NCBI GenBank assembly: GCA_900768805.1
Contig: CAAGEF010000169.1
Span: 1-22,281, forward strand
Origin: Clostridia bacterium
Lineage (GTDB): Bacteria > Bacillota > Clostridia > TANB77 > CAG-508
Length of the DNA stretch: 22,281 nucleotides
Direction of reading: 5' to 3'
Position numbers and translations under genes: made by a program. A model generated the notes under the pieces. It saw only the letters and a program-made list of their open reading frames with translations, was not told the DNA's origin and searched no databases. Shown one piece after another: positions 14,835 through 22,281 of this stretch (position 1 is its first letter; the number at the start of each line of letters is the position of its first letter).

Positions 14835-16912
14835 ATAAGAAATGTGATATTATAATACCTGTTTATAATTCACCCGAATGGGTAAAATTATGTGTATATG
14901 CATTATATAAAAATACATCTTTAGATTTAATAAATAAAGTATATTTAATGAATGATAATTCTGATGAATTAACAAGAAATTGTTTAGAAAATTTAGCAAG
15001 TAAGTATGAAAAAATTGAAATTTATACTAATGAATCAAATTTAGGTTTTATTAAAAATGTAAATAGAGGGTTAGAAATGGCAAAGGCAGATTATGTATTA
15101 TTATTAAATACAGATTGTTTGCTTTCAAAAGATGTAATAGAACATTTAATTAGTCATGTTGAGAAAAATCCAAATATTGGTTTAATTTGTCCAATATCAA
15201 GTAATGCAGCTAATTTGTCATATGATATTCCAGAACATTATAGTTATATGCAAATAAATGACATATTTTATGATAAATTTAAAGGAATGAATTTTGATGC
15301 ATGTACAGTTGTTGGTAATTGTTTATTAATGACAAGAAAATGTATTGATGAAGTTGGATTTTTAGACGAAGCATATGGAATGGGATATGGAGATGAAACT
15401 GATTATCAATTTAAAGCTGAAAGTAAAGGTTTTGAAGCTAAAGTTGCAATAGATAGTTATGTATTTCATAAATCCGAAGTATCATTTGGAACAAGTCCAG
15501 AAAAACAAAAAAGATTAGAAAAGAATAGAAATTTATTTTTTGAGAGATGGGGAGAGCAATATTACAAAAAATTAGCAGAATATGAAAAAAATGATCCAAT
15601 AGATTATATTAATAAAAATCTAAAGTTAAGTGAAATAACTCCTAATCCAGAAGTATTATTTTATTTACCAGTAATTCATCAAAATGCAGGTGGGGTTCAT
15701 ATTGTAGTGGATATTGTTAATTATTTAAATATCAATGGATATTTTGCAAATATATTAACAGAAATAATATATGATAATTATAAGGAAATTATGATATTTA
15801 CTCCAACAATGTTAAAAAATATTAAACAAATAAAACCTAAATGTATAGTAGGAACAATATATCCAAGTAATTTTGTTTGTGAAGCAATATCAAAACATTA
15901 TAATATTCCTTCAGTAAATTTTATGCAAGGATATGAAATGTGCTTTGATAATGCAGAAGTTTACAATTATGCAGAATTAGCATGTAGAAATAGTCAAAAT
16001 ATATTAGCAATATCAAATTATTTAAAATATAAATGTAAAACAAATTTTAATAAAGAGTCAAGTGTTATAAGCAATGGAATTAATTTAGATTTATTGTATA
16101 ATAGAGAAAAAAGAGATATTGATAAAGTAACAATTACAATGTCTTTTAGAAATACTTTTTTAAAAGGTGATTTTATATTAGCAGAAATTTTAAAACAACT
16201 TACAGTATTTGAAAAAGATATTGATATAAATATAATATATTCAAATGAAAATATGAAATTCCCTATTAATAATAATAAATCAGTAAAAATTAATATGTAT
16301 AAAGGTCCATTAGATAGAAAAGCTGTAAGTACAATATTAAAGAAAACAGATATTTATATAGATACTTCGTTTATGGAAGGTTTTGGATTAATGGCTCTAG
16401 AAGCGATGGCTGCTGGTGCAGTTCCAGTTTTATCGCAATCATTTGGTATAGAGGAATACGCAAAAGATGGAGAAAATAGTTTTATTATTAATGAGGTAAA
16501 TAATGCAGATGCATTTGTGGCAAGAATTGATGAACTTATAAAAAATAAAACAAAATTAAAAGAAATGAGCAAAAATGCAAAAGCCACATCAAAATTATTT
16601 GATATTGATGATAGAGTTAATGAGTACATAAATTATTTTAAAAATGTAAGGATTCAAAATGTTGAATTAACAGAGATTGAAAAAGAAGAAATAAAAAAAT
16701 ATATAATAAATGAAGATGAATTTTTTGCAAAAGCCGGTGAATCAAATTGTACGATACCAAATTCATTATCATCAAATATAGAATCAGAATCAGAACCTGT
16801 ACAAGCACAAATGGGATTTAAAAGAAAAATTTATAAAAAAATGTTAAAAGTTATACCTAAAAGTGTGAAAGAAAAAGTAAAAACAATTATGATAAAAATG
16901 ATGCAACAATAA
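14831..16912 (+). CDS. Two-domain glycosyltransferase (GT2 + GT4 fusion)
   Basis: It has 693 residues. The N-terminal GT2 domain (about 1-250) shows CDIIIPVYNSPEWVKLCVYA, NLGFIKNVNRGLEMA, the metal-binding LLLNTDC (N93-D95) and GYGDETDYQFKAESKGF. The C-terminal GT4 domain (about 270-620) opens with HQNAGGVHIVVDIVNYL and carries the EX7E motif (E516 and E524) in FMEGFGLMALEAMAAGAVPV. A charged linker and a Lys-rich amphipathic tail (about 660-693) follow and may bind membrane. Two catalytic domains in one chain suggest it adds two successive sugars of a repeat unit (inference). No in-frame start closer to the SD at 14789 is apparent, so the distal SD is unusual. Confidence 0.9.
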   Translation: MNKKCDIIIPVYNSPEWVKLCVYALYKNTSLDLINKVYLMNDNSDELTRNCLENLASKYEKIEIYTNESNLGFIKNVNRGLEMAKADYVLLLNTDCLLSKDVIEHLISHVEKNPNIGLICPISSNAANLSYDIPEHYSYMQINDIFYDKFKGMNFDACTVVGNCLLMTRKCIDEVGFLDEAYGMGYGDETDYQFKAESKGFEAKVAIDSYVFHKSEVSFGTSPEKQKRLEKNRNLFFERWGEQYYKKLAEYEKNDPIDYINKNLKLSEITPNPEVLFYLPVIHQNAGGVHIVVDIVNYLNINGYFANILTEIIYDNYKEIMIFTPTMLKNIKQIKPKCIVGTIYPSNFVCEAISKHYNIPSVNFMQGYEMCFDNAEVYNYAELACRNSQNILAISNYLKYKCKTNFNKESSVISNGINLDLLYNREKRDIDKVTITMSFRNTFLKGDFILAEILKQLTVFEKDIDINIIYSNENMKFPINNNKSVKINMYKGPLDRKAVSTILKKTDIYIDTSFMEGFGLMALEAMAAGAVPVLSQSFGIEEYAKDGENSFIINEVNNADAFVARIDELIKNKTKLKEMSKNAKATSKLFDIDDRVNEYINYFKNVRIQNVELTEIEKEEIKKYIINEDEFFAKAGESNCTIPNSLSSNIESESEPVQAQMGFKRKIYKKMLKVIPKSVKEKVKTIMIKMMQQ

Positions 16913-16950
16913 TTTTTTTAGTTTATGAAGAGGATGATTAAGGAGAGATT

Positions 16951-18603
16951 ATGAAAATAAAAAATAAAAAAGGCGTAATAAGTTTAGTAATAGCTGTATT
17001 TTTGACTATAGCATTTTTTACTTATTCAGTTGTAATAACACATGATTCATCACATTATTTGTGGTTATCAAATATTTTGGGAACAGAAAATTTTAGCAAT
17101 TGGGATATAATAAGAGGATTTGTTTTCCCTTCTATTATAAAATTTTCAAGTGTATTTTTTGGAAGTACAACAAATGGTTTGAAATTTGGAATGTATATTG
17201 GTTATTGTATGATGATTTTTATATCATATTTAATTTATAAAGATTCAGTAGGAAAAGAAGAATTTGTAAGCAAAAAGTTTAAAATAATAACTTTAATATT
17301 CTTTATTATTATGATTGCATTAAATCCAATAACATTTGGATATTATCATACATTGTTAACTGAATTTGTTGCAATAACAATAGCAATAGTTTTTTGTTAT
17401 TGTGCTTGGAAATGGATGTCAGTAGATTTTTTTGAGAATAAAATAAAATATATTTTATATACAATTGTTTTTTCTATATTTACAGTAATTTCTTGGTTTT
17501 TAAAACAACCATATGTTGGTGTAGTTTTATTTCCAATATTAATAGCAGCATTTATTTCTATTATTACGAATTTTAATTTAAAAAATATTATACAAAGAGC
17601 TGTTACTGTTATGATTTGTATGGTGGTAATGGTTATAGGAATGAAATCATGGAATGCAATACTAAAAGCCAACAATGTATTCATGGATGAAAGTAGAAAT
17701 CCAGCAGCTTCATTTGGTGATTATGTGTTAAATTTGAGTGTTTCTGAATTAGATAGAAATACATATAATTATGTTGATGATTCTGAAAAAACATTCGAAT
17801 TAGAAAAAGGCGGATATAATTTCAATATTGATATATATGAAAGTCAAATGAATAATTTAACAGAAGAAAGTAAAAAAGAAATTAATGAGAATAAAGGAAA
17901 ATATAAATCATTTATAATAATAAATAATGCTGATGGATATGATATTATTTACAATAAAAAAGAATCTGCTTCTTTAGTAAATTCTATGTTTTATGATATA
18001 GAATATTTCTTTAGACATCCTATTAAAGTAATTGCAAGACAAGTAAAAAATTACTTAGCAATTTGTAATGTATATAGAATTGAATTTAAAGGATCACAAG
18101 GAACAATTCCAGTTTATACAAATGAAGTATTGGGATTAACTGAATCAAATGAAAATGCTTTAATTCCAAATAGAATATATAATTATAAAGGTGAAAATAA
18201 TTTTTATTTACAAGAGAAACTTTACCCATATGCAGCATCATATATAGAAGTAAATACTCCAGTTCGTTTTATAAATTCAATAATGAAAAGATGGTTTAAT
18301 GTAATGACAATTCTAGTAAAAGCATGTTTCTTATTATTACCATTTTTACTATTAGTAAATGTTATCAGTTTAATAAAAAATATAAAAAAATATGATGAAA
18401 AATATAAAAAAATTTCATATTTAATGTTAATATTATATTCATATAGTTTTATGCATATATTAGCTCATTCATTAATAGGTTCTATCATAGATAGATATAC
18501 AAGTCCTGCAATAATAACAGCATTTATAGCAGTATATATTAATGTATATTTAATTATTTATAACAAGAATTATATGCAAAATAAAATGCTAAACGATAAA
18601 TAG
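16951..18603 (+). CDS. Polytopic membrane protein, possible GT-C glycosyltransferase
   Basis: It has 550 residues. About seven TM helices fill residues 8-235, a large soluble loop spans about 236-450, and about three more TM helices end the protein. An acidic motif, VVITHDSSHYLW (Asp32), follows the first TM helix at the outer face, where GT-C enzymes keep their catalytic Asp. I do not recognise a named family, and a polymerase-like role is an alternative. AAGGAGAG at 16940-16947 precedes the ATG. Its position next to two further polytopic proteins and downstream of two polyprenyl-phosphate sugar synthases fits transfer of lipid-linked sugars outside the cell. Confidence 0.55.
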   Translation: MKIKNKKGVISLVIAVFLTIAFFTYSVVITHDSSHYLWLSNILGTENFSNWDIIRGFVFPSIIKFSSVFFGSTTNGLKFGMYIGYCMMIFISYLIYKDSVGKEEFVSKKFKIITLIFFIIMIALNPITFGYYHTLLTEFVAITIAIVFCYCAWKWMSVDFFENKIKYILYTIVFSIFTVISWFLKQPYVGVVLFPILIAAFISIITNFNLKNIIQRAVTVMICMVVMVIGMKSWNAILKANNVFMDESRNPAASFGDYVLNLSVSELDRNTYNYVDDSEKTFELEKGGYNFNIDIYESQMNNLTEESKKEINENKGKYKSFIIINNADGYDIIYNKKESASLVNSMFYDIEYFFRHPIKVIARQVKNYLAICNVYRIEFKGSQGTIPVYTNEVLGLTESNENALIPNRIYNYKGENNFYLQEKLYPYAASYIEVNTPVRFINSIMKRWFNVMTILVKACFLLLPFLLLVNVISLIKNIKKYDEKYKKISYLMLILYSYSFMHILAHSLIGSIIDRYTSPAIITAFIAVYINVYLIIYNKNYMQNKMLNDK

Positions 18604-18621
18604 AATATTAATATATTGTAA

Positions 18622-18650
18622 TTCAACCATAGATTTTATCTATGGTTGAA
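18622..18650. repeat. Perfect 12-bp hairpin between two membrane-protein genes
   Basis: TTCAACCATAGA (18622-18633) pairs with TCTATGGTTGAA (18639-18650) over the loop TTTTA. No T run follows. It resembles the hairpin after rfbB in position (between a stop codon and the next ribosome binding site) and in having an AT-rich loop. Confidence 0.7.
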
Positions 18651-18680
18651 AATGTTATAAAAATAGGAGTAATATTTGAG

Positions 18681-20087
18681 ATGTTTGAACGCGTAAAAAA
18701 TTTTTTATTTAAAAATAAATTAGAGATAATAGGTATAATATTTATTATTTTATGTGGAATAGGAGTAACATTAATTTCTAATACATTTTTACTCGCACCT
18801 GATGAATATAATTATAGTCATATAGCATGGACAGATAAAAGAATAAATTCAATATCAGATATTGTTGAGTCACAAAAAAGTATGTATAAATTATGGACTG
18901 GTAGAATACCAGTTCACTTTATAATACAATTACTTTTATATAAGGGAATTGAGATATTTAAAGTATTAAATATTGGAATGTTTTGTGCATTAATTATATT
19001 AATAAATAAAGTTTTTGGACAAAAATTAAAGTTATCTAATGTTGTAATAACAGTATTTGTATTATTCTTTATGGTAAAAGATTTTGCAGATAAATTCATG
19101 TGGATGTCTGGAACGGTGAATTACTTATGGACTTGCGTATTTATGCTGATGGCAATGAAATATTTTTATAAAAGAATTATAAAAGAAGAGAATATAAGTA
19201 TTGTAAAAAATATACTATTTATATTAGTTTGTTTTTTTGCAGGTTGGTCACAAGAAAATGTAGCGTTTTTACTTGGAGCCTATATCATAGTTTTAAGTTT
19301 ATATAAAATAAAATATTTAATAAAATTAAATATAAAAGAAAAAATATTAATTTTATTGAATATAGTATCATTTGGAATTGGGGCGATGCTTTTAATATTT
19401 GCACCAGGAAATTTTGGAAGATTAGAAATTGGTTCTGGAGAGAGCTTAATATCACTATCACATATTTTAAGATGCGCAAGACATATTGCTGGAAATTTAG
19501 TTGGGATAAAATTTTTAATAGTAACTTGGTTTATAACAGCAGGTGTGATTTTATTTGATAAAAACGTTATAGAAAATAAAATAGAAAAAAAGAAATTTTG
19601 TATTGAAGAATTTATAATTTTTTTTGTACCATTAATTGTAGGAATAACACCAATGTTATTGTTAGATGAGTTTCCTGCAAGAGCGATGATGCCTTATGAA
19701 AATTTTTTACTTGTATGTGTAATTTATAATATTAATAAAATAACAGAAAATACAAAAAGATATGAAAAAATGTTAGTGGGAATTGGAATTATTTGTTTTG
19801 TATGTATAGTTTTTAAATTGGGAATAAACATTAATAATTCATACAAAATATTATTACCATATAAGAATGAAGTGTTAAATCAAATTTCTGAATGTAAAGA
19901 AAAAGGTATAAAAGATGTAGTAATAAATAAACTGGATGATGATGAAATTAATTTGTCAAAAGGGTGGTTTTTAAATTATACTCCAAGTTCAGAAGTAGAT
20001 GGAGTTATAAATATATATATGGCTAGATATTACGGATTAAATTCAATAGTGAGTATAAAAGAAGTTGAAGATAATATAGATAAGTAA
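18681..20087 (+). CDS. Polytopic membrane protein, DUF6056-like (putative GT-C)
   Basis: I start it at ATG 18681 (468 residues), preceded by ATAGGAG at 18663-18669; ATG 18642 lies inside the hairpin and has no ribosome binding site. After the first TM helix comes LLAPDEYNYSHIAW (Asp41, Glu42), then INSISDIVESQKSMYKLWTGR and, later, WMSGTVNYLWT. This series resembles the DUF6056 family of multi-TM proteins in Gram-positive glycan loci. About ten TM helices are visible. The acidic pair after TM1 matches the GT-C layout, so transfer of a polyprenyl-linked sugar outside the membrane is a reasonable guess. Near the C-terminus is a soluble tail (about 410-468). Confidence 0.65.
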   Translation: MFERVKNFLFKNKLEIIGIIFIILCGIGVTLISNTFLLAPDEYNYSHIAWTDKRINSISDIVESQKSMYKLWTGRIPVHFIIQLLLYKGIEIFKVLNIGMFCALIILINKVFGQKLKLSNVVITVFVLFFMVKDFADKFMWMSGTVNYLWTCVFMLMAMKYFYKRIIKEENISIVKNILFILVCFFAGWSQENVAFLLGAYIIVLSLYKIKYLIKLNIKEKILILLNIVSFGIGAMLLIFAPGNFGRLEIGSGESLISLSHILRCARHIAGNLVGIKFLIVTWFITAGVILFDKNVIENKIEKKKFCIEEFIIFFVPLIVGITPMLLLDEFPARAMMPYENFLLVCVIYNINKITENTKRYEKMLVGIGIICFVCIVFKLGININNSYKILLPYKNEVLNQISECKEKGIKDVVINKLDDDEINLSKGWFLNYTPSSEVDGVINIYMARYYGLNSIVSIKEVEDNIDK

Positions 20088-20110
20088 TAAGGAAATATTT
20101 GGAGATTAAA

Positions 20111-21682
20111 ATGAGCAATAAAATCATAAATTTAAGTGAAAAGTTTATAAGTGTTTTATTTTTAATATTAATGTTTGGAATAGGGAGTGCAGTAACAATT
20201 TTTACTACATATTTTCCTAATAATTATTATGAATATTGTGAAACTGTTTCATATAGAGTAGATTGGATTCTAATAAATATAATTGGAATAATATTTATAT
20301 TAGGAATAATGTGGGTAATCTCAAAGAATATAGTTAATAAAAAAAGTATATATTTTATAGCATTTATACATTTTTTATTAGGTATATTTTGGTCATTGTA
20401 TTCAAAAACCCCTGCAAGAGCTGATCAGTTAATGGTAAGTGAAATTGCAAAACAATTTTTAGAAAATAATTTTGTAAGTTTGCAAGAAGGTCAATATTTA
20501 TTTCATCATCCTATGCAATTAAGTATAGTATATTATATAGAGATAATATATAGCATTTTTGGAACAGAAACATATATAATATATATATTGAATTCATTAT
20601 ATACAATGATTAGTTTTATATTTTTATATAAAATAGGTGAAATTATTTTTGATAATGATAATCAAAAGAAATATATGAAAATATTTTTGAGCGGAATGTT
20701 TTTATTAGATATATTATCAATATATATTTATGGAAATAATATTGGGTTAATGCTATCAATAATTTCTATATATAATTTGTTTAGATTTTATAAAGTAAAT
20801 AAAATAAAAAATATAGTTTGTTCATGTATAACAATATTAATGGCAATGGTAATTAAAAGTAATTATTTAGTCTTTTTTATAGCATTGTCGATTTCGTTAG
20901 TCATATGGGGATGTAAAGAGGCTAAAAGAAAAAATTGGATTATAGTTATAAGTTTTATAGTTGTTGTCTTATGTGGAAATAAATTAATAAATTTTGGAAT
21001 AGTAAAATACACAGAAAAAATATATGGAATGGAAATTTCAAAAGGTGATCAAATGATTTCATATATTCAAATGGGAATGGCAGAAAAATGTGATAGAGCA
21101 CCAGGTTGGTATAATGCTGCGTTAAATGTTGAAAAAAGTTTCTCAGATAATGGATATGATGTAGAAAAAACCAAAGAAGAGGCTAAAGAATATATAAAAA
21201 ATAGAATGGTATTTTTTATTACACATCCATTTAATACTGTAGTTTATTATACTCAAAAATTACTTTCAACATGGGGGGAACCTGCTTTTCAAACAATATG
21301 GACTGCAGAGTCACAAGAAAGAACTACTGATGAAATAAAGGATTTTGTTGAAAATCATAAAATCTTAAAAAGTTTATTTGATGGAAATATAAATAAAATA
21401 TTGATTTTTTATTTTGATATATATGAAATATTAGTATTTTTTATGGCAGGATTTTATGTGTTAAAGAATATAAAAAATATAAAAGTAGAAGAATTAACAC
21501 TAATGTTAGTATTTTTAGGAGGTTTTTCTTTTCATTTGTTATGGGAAACAAAATGTATTTATGTATTACCTTACTATATAATGTTAATTCCAATAGCTTG
21601 CAAAGGATTAGATGAATTTTATAAAAAAATAAAAATTGAAGAGCAAATAGAAAAATTAAAAAATAAGTTAGTAAAAAAGTAA
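20111..21682 (+). CDS. Polytopic membrane protein, GT39/PMT-like putative glycosyltransferase
   Basis: I start it at ATG 20111 (523 residues), with GGAG at 20101-20104 6 bases upstream; the in-frame TTG at 20099 overlaps that site. About eleven TM helices are visible. The outer loop after TM3 carries TPARADQLMVSEIA (Asp105) and GQYLFHHPMQLSIVYYIEII, the D...Y..HP pattern seen in bacterial protein-mannosyltransferase/ArnT-like GT-C enzymes. A soluble loop (about 300-410) includes APGWYNAALNVEKSF and a STWGEPAF segment. The likely role is to attach a sugar from a polyprenyl phosphate to the exported polymer or a surface protein; the acceptor is unknown. Confidence 0.7.
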   Translation: MSNKIINLSEKFISVLFLILMFGIGSAVTIFTTYFPNNYYEYCETVSYRVDWILINIIGIIFILGIMWVISKNIVNKKSIYFIAFIHFLLGIFWSLYSKTPARADQLMVSEIAKQFLENNFVSLQEGQYLFHHPMQLSIVYYIEIIYSIFGTETYIIYILNSLYTMISFIFLYKIGEIIFDNDNQKKYMKIFLSGMFLLDILSIYIYGNNIGLMLSIISIYNLFRFYKVNKIKNIVCSCITILMAMVIKSNYLVFFIALSISLVIWGCKEAKRKNWIIVISFIVVVLCGNKLINFGIVKYTEKIYGMEISKGDQMISYIQMGMAEKCDRAPGWYNAALNVEKSFSDNGYDVEKTKEEAKEYIKNRMVFFITHPFNTVVYYTQKLLSTWGEPAFQTIWTAESQERTTDEIKDFVENHKILKSLFDGNINKILIFYFDIYEILVFFMAGFYVLKNIKNIKVEELTLMLVFLGGFSFHLLWETKCIYVLPYYIMLIPIACKGLDEFYKKIKIEEQIEKLKNKLVKK

Positions 21683-21688
21683 TGAATA

Positions 21689-21717
21689 TTGAAAAAAAAT
21701 AAAAAATTAGATATAGT
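21689..21717 (+). promoter_or_regulatory. Sigma-A-type promoter inside the polysaccharide locus
   Basis: TTGAAA (21689-21694) and TATAGT (21712-21717) are separated by 17 bases, just after the stop of the preceding gene and about 70 bases before the next start. It suggests the downstream GT2 begins a separate transcript or is boosted internally. AT-rich intergenic DNA produces such matches by chance fairly often. Confidence 0.5.
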
Positions 21718-21785
21718 AACTTATGTTAAAATAAATATAACATTAGATATATTTTTTTTGAAGAATCAAATTAAGGAGAAATAAA

Positions 21786-22281
21786 ATGAATATAAAAAAT
21801 AAAATAGTAAATCCAATTGTATTTTATTTTAAAAAATATGGTTTTTGGGCAACAATAAAAAAGTGTATTAAAAAAGGATTGGGAATTTTACTTGGAAAAA
21901 ATTCAAGAAGAAGGGAACAATATAAAAATTGGATAAAAAATAATGAGCCAACAGAAATGGAATTGGAAGAACAAAAAAAATACAAATTTGAGAAAGAACC
22001 AAAAATAAGTGTAATTGTTCCAATGTATAATACACCAGAAATTTTCTTTAAAGATTTAGTGGAATGTATGCAAAATCAAACATATAGTAATTGGGAATTA
22101 TGCTTGGCAGATGGAAGTCCAGAAGAAAATAAAGAATTAAAAAAATATTTTGAAAACGAAAAAAGAGTAGTATATAAATTTTTAGGTAAAAATGATGGAA
22201 TATCTGGAAATACAAATGAAGCATTAAAATTAGTAACAGGTGATTATGTAGGATTATTAGATCAGGATGATGCTAGTCCAA
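21786..22281 (+). CDS. GT2 glycosyltransferase, N-terminal part (cut by window end)
   Basis: From ATG 21786, with AAGGAG at 21773-21778, the frame is open to the window edge (165 codons plus one base). A Lys-rich N-terminal extension of about 70 residues (FKKYGFWATIKKCIKKGLG) precedes the GT-A domain: KISVIVPMYNTPEIFFKDLV, NWELCLADGSPEENKELK, GKNDGISGNTNEALKLVTGD and YVGLLDQDDASP. The spacing and wording match the large GT2 proteins of Gram-positive and rhamnan-type loci, which often carry a second glycosyltransferase or methyltransferase domain further on. The rest is outside the window. Confidence 0.88.
   Translation, partial: MNIKNKIVNPIVFYFKKYGFWATIKKCIKKGLGILLGKNSRRREQYKNWIKNNEPTEMELEEQKKYKFEKEPKISVIVPMYNTPEIFFKDLVECMQNQTYSNWELCLADGSPEENKELKKYFENEKRVVYKFLGKNDGISGNTNEALKLVTGDYVGLLDQDDASP

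Noticed and set aside
18642..18680. Start of the DUF6056-like protein at ATG 18642
   Set aside because: It lies in the right arm of a perfect hairpin with no ribosome binding site; ATG 18681 follows ATAGGAG and begins a normal N-terminus.
1..22281. CRISPR arrays, tRNA/rRNA genes, insertion sequences, riboswitches, TGA read as Trp
   Set aside because: I saw no spaced direct repeats, cloverleaf-like segments, transposase motifs or terminal repeats; Trp is always TGG in the recognised proteins, and the complete genes (frame breaks apart) end in TAA or, once, TAG.

Overview
The window is strongly AT-rich, every gene lies on the + strand, Arg is almost always AGA, and starts are preceded by AAGGAG-type ribosome binding sites. 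This suggests a low-GC member of the Bacillota, most likely a clostridial or related gut-type anaerobe. The radA neighbourhood and the clostridial-style pilin-like surface protein support that; I cannot name a species.

Region 1 (1-2338) is housekeeping: the possible tail of an upstream gene, radA (DNA repair), and a membrane-anchored cyclophilin-like protein that lacks the usual catalytic Arg.

Region 2 (2339-6145) is one long stand-alone surface-protein gene closed by a strong terminator. It encodes a type IV pilin-like N-terminus, a formylglycine-generating-enzyme-like domain and BspA-type leucine-rich repeats. The reading frame breaks three times. Each break is repaired by skipping one base, and each falls on an in-frame CGG followed by A (CGG at 3869, 5550 and 5587). 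By my hand scan these are the only in-frame CGG codons in the window; about 22 other CGG trinucleotides are all out of phase. The three skips restore the original frame, giving an open reading of about 1217 codons to a natural BspA-like C-terminus. This is the most unusual thing in the window. It may be +1 frameshifting at an unassigned or starved CGG codon, or a peculiar decay or artefact pattern.

Region 3 (6188-22281) is a surface-polysaccharide locus that starts at a clear sigma-A-type promoter and runs off the right edge. It contains two dTDP-sugar genes (rfbC, rfbB) and an ABC exporter (Wzm, plus Wzt with a C-terminal glycan-recognition domain). It also has two polyprenyl-phosphate sugar synthase-like glycosyltransferases, a rhamnosyltransferase-like GT2, a GT2-GT4 fusion, and three polytopic GT-C-like or unknown membrane proteins. 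A protein with methyltransferase-like, kinase-like and coiled-coil regions resembles the WbdD type of chain terminator. A partial GT2 sits at the end. Together they suggest a polymer built in the cytoplasm on a lipid carrier, capped, exported by Wzm/Wzt, and possibly decorated outside the membrane by the GT-C proteins using polyprenyl-phosphate sugars. No tRNA, rRNA, CRISPR array, transposase or attachment site was recognised, and no gene-free stretch exceeds about 160 bases.
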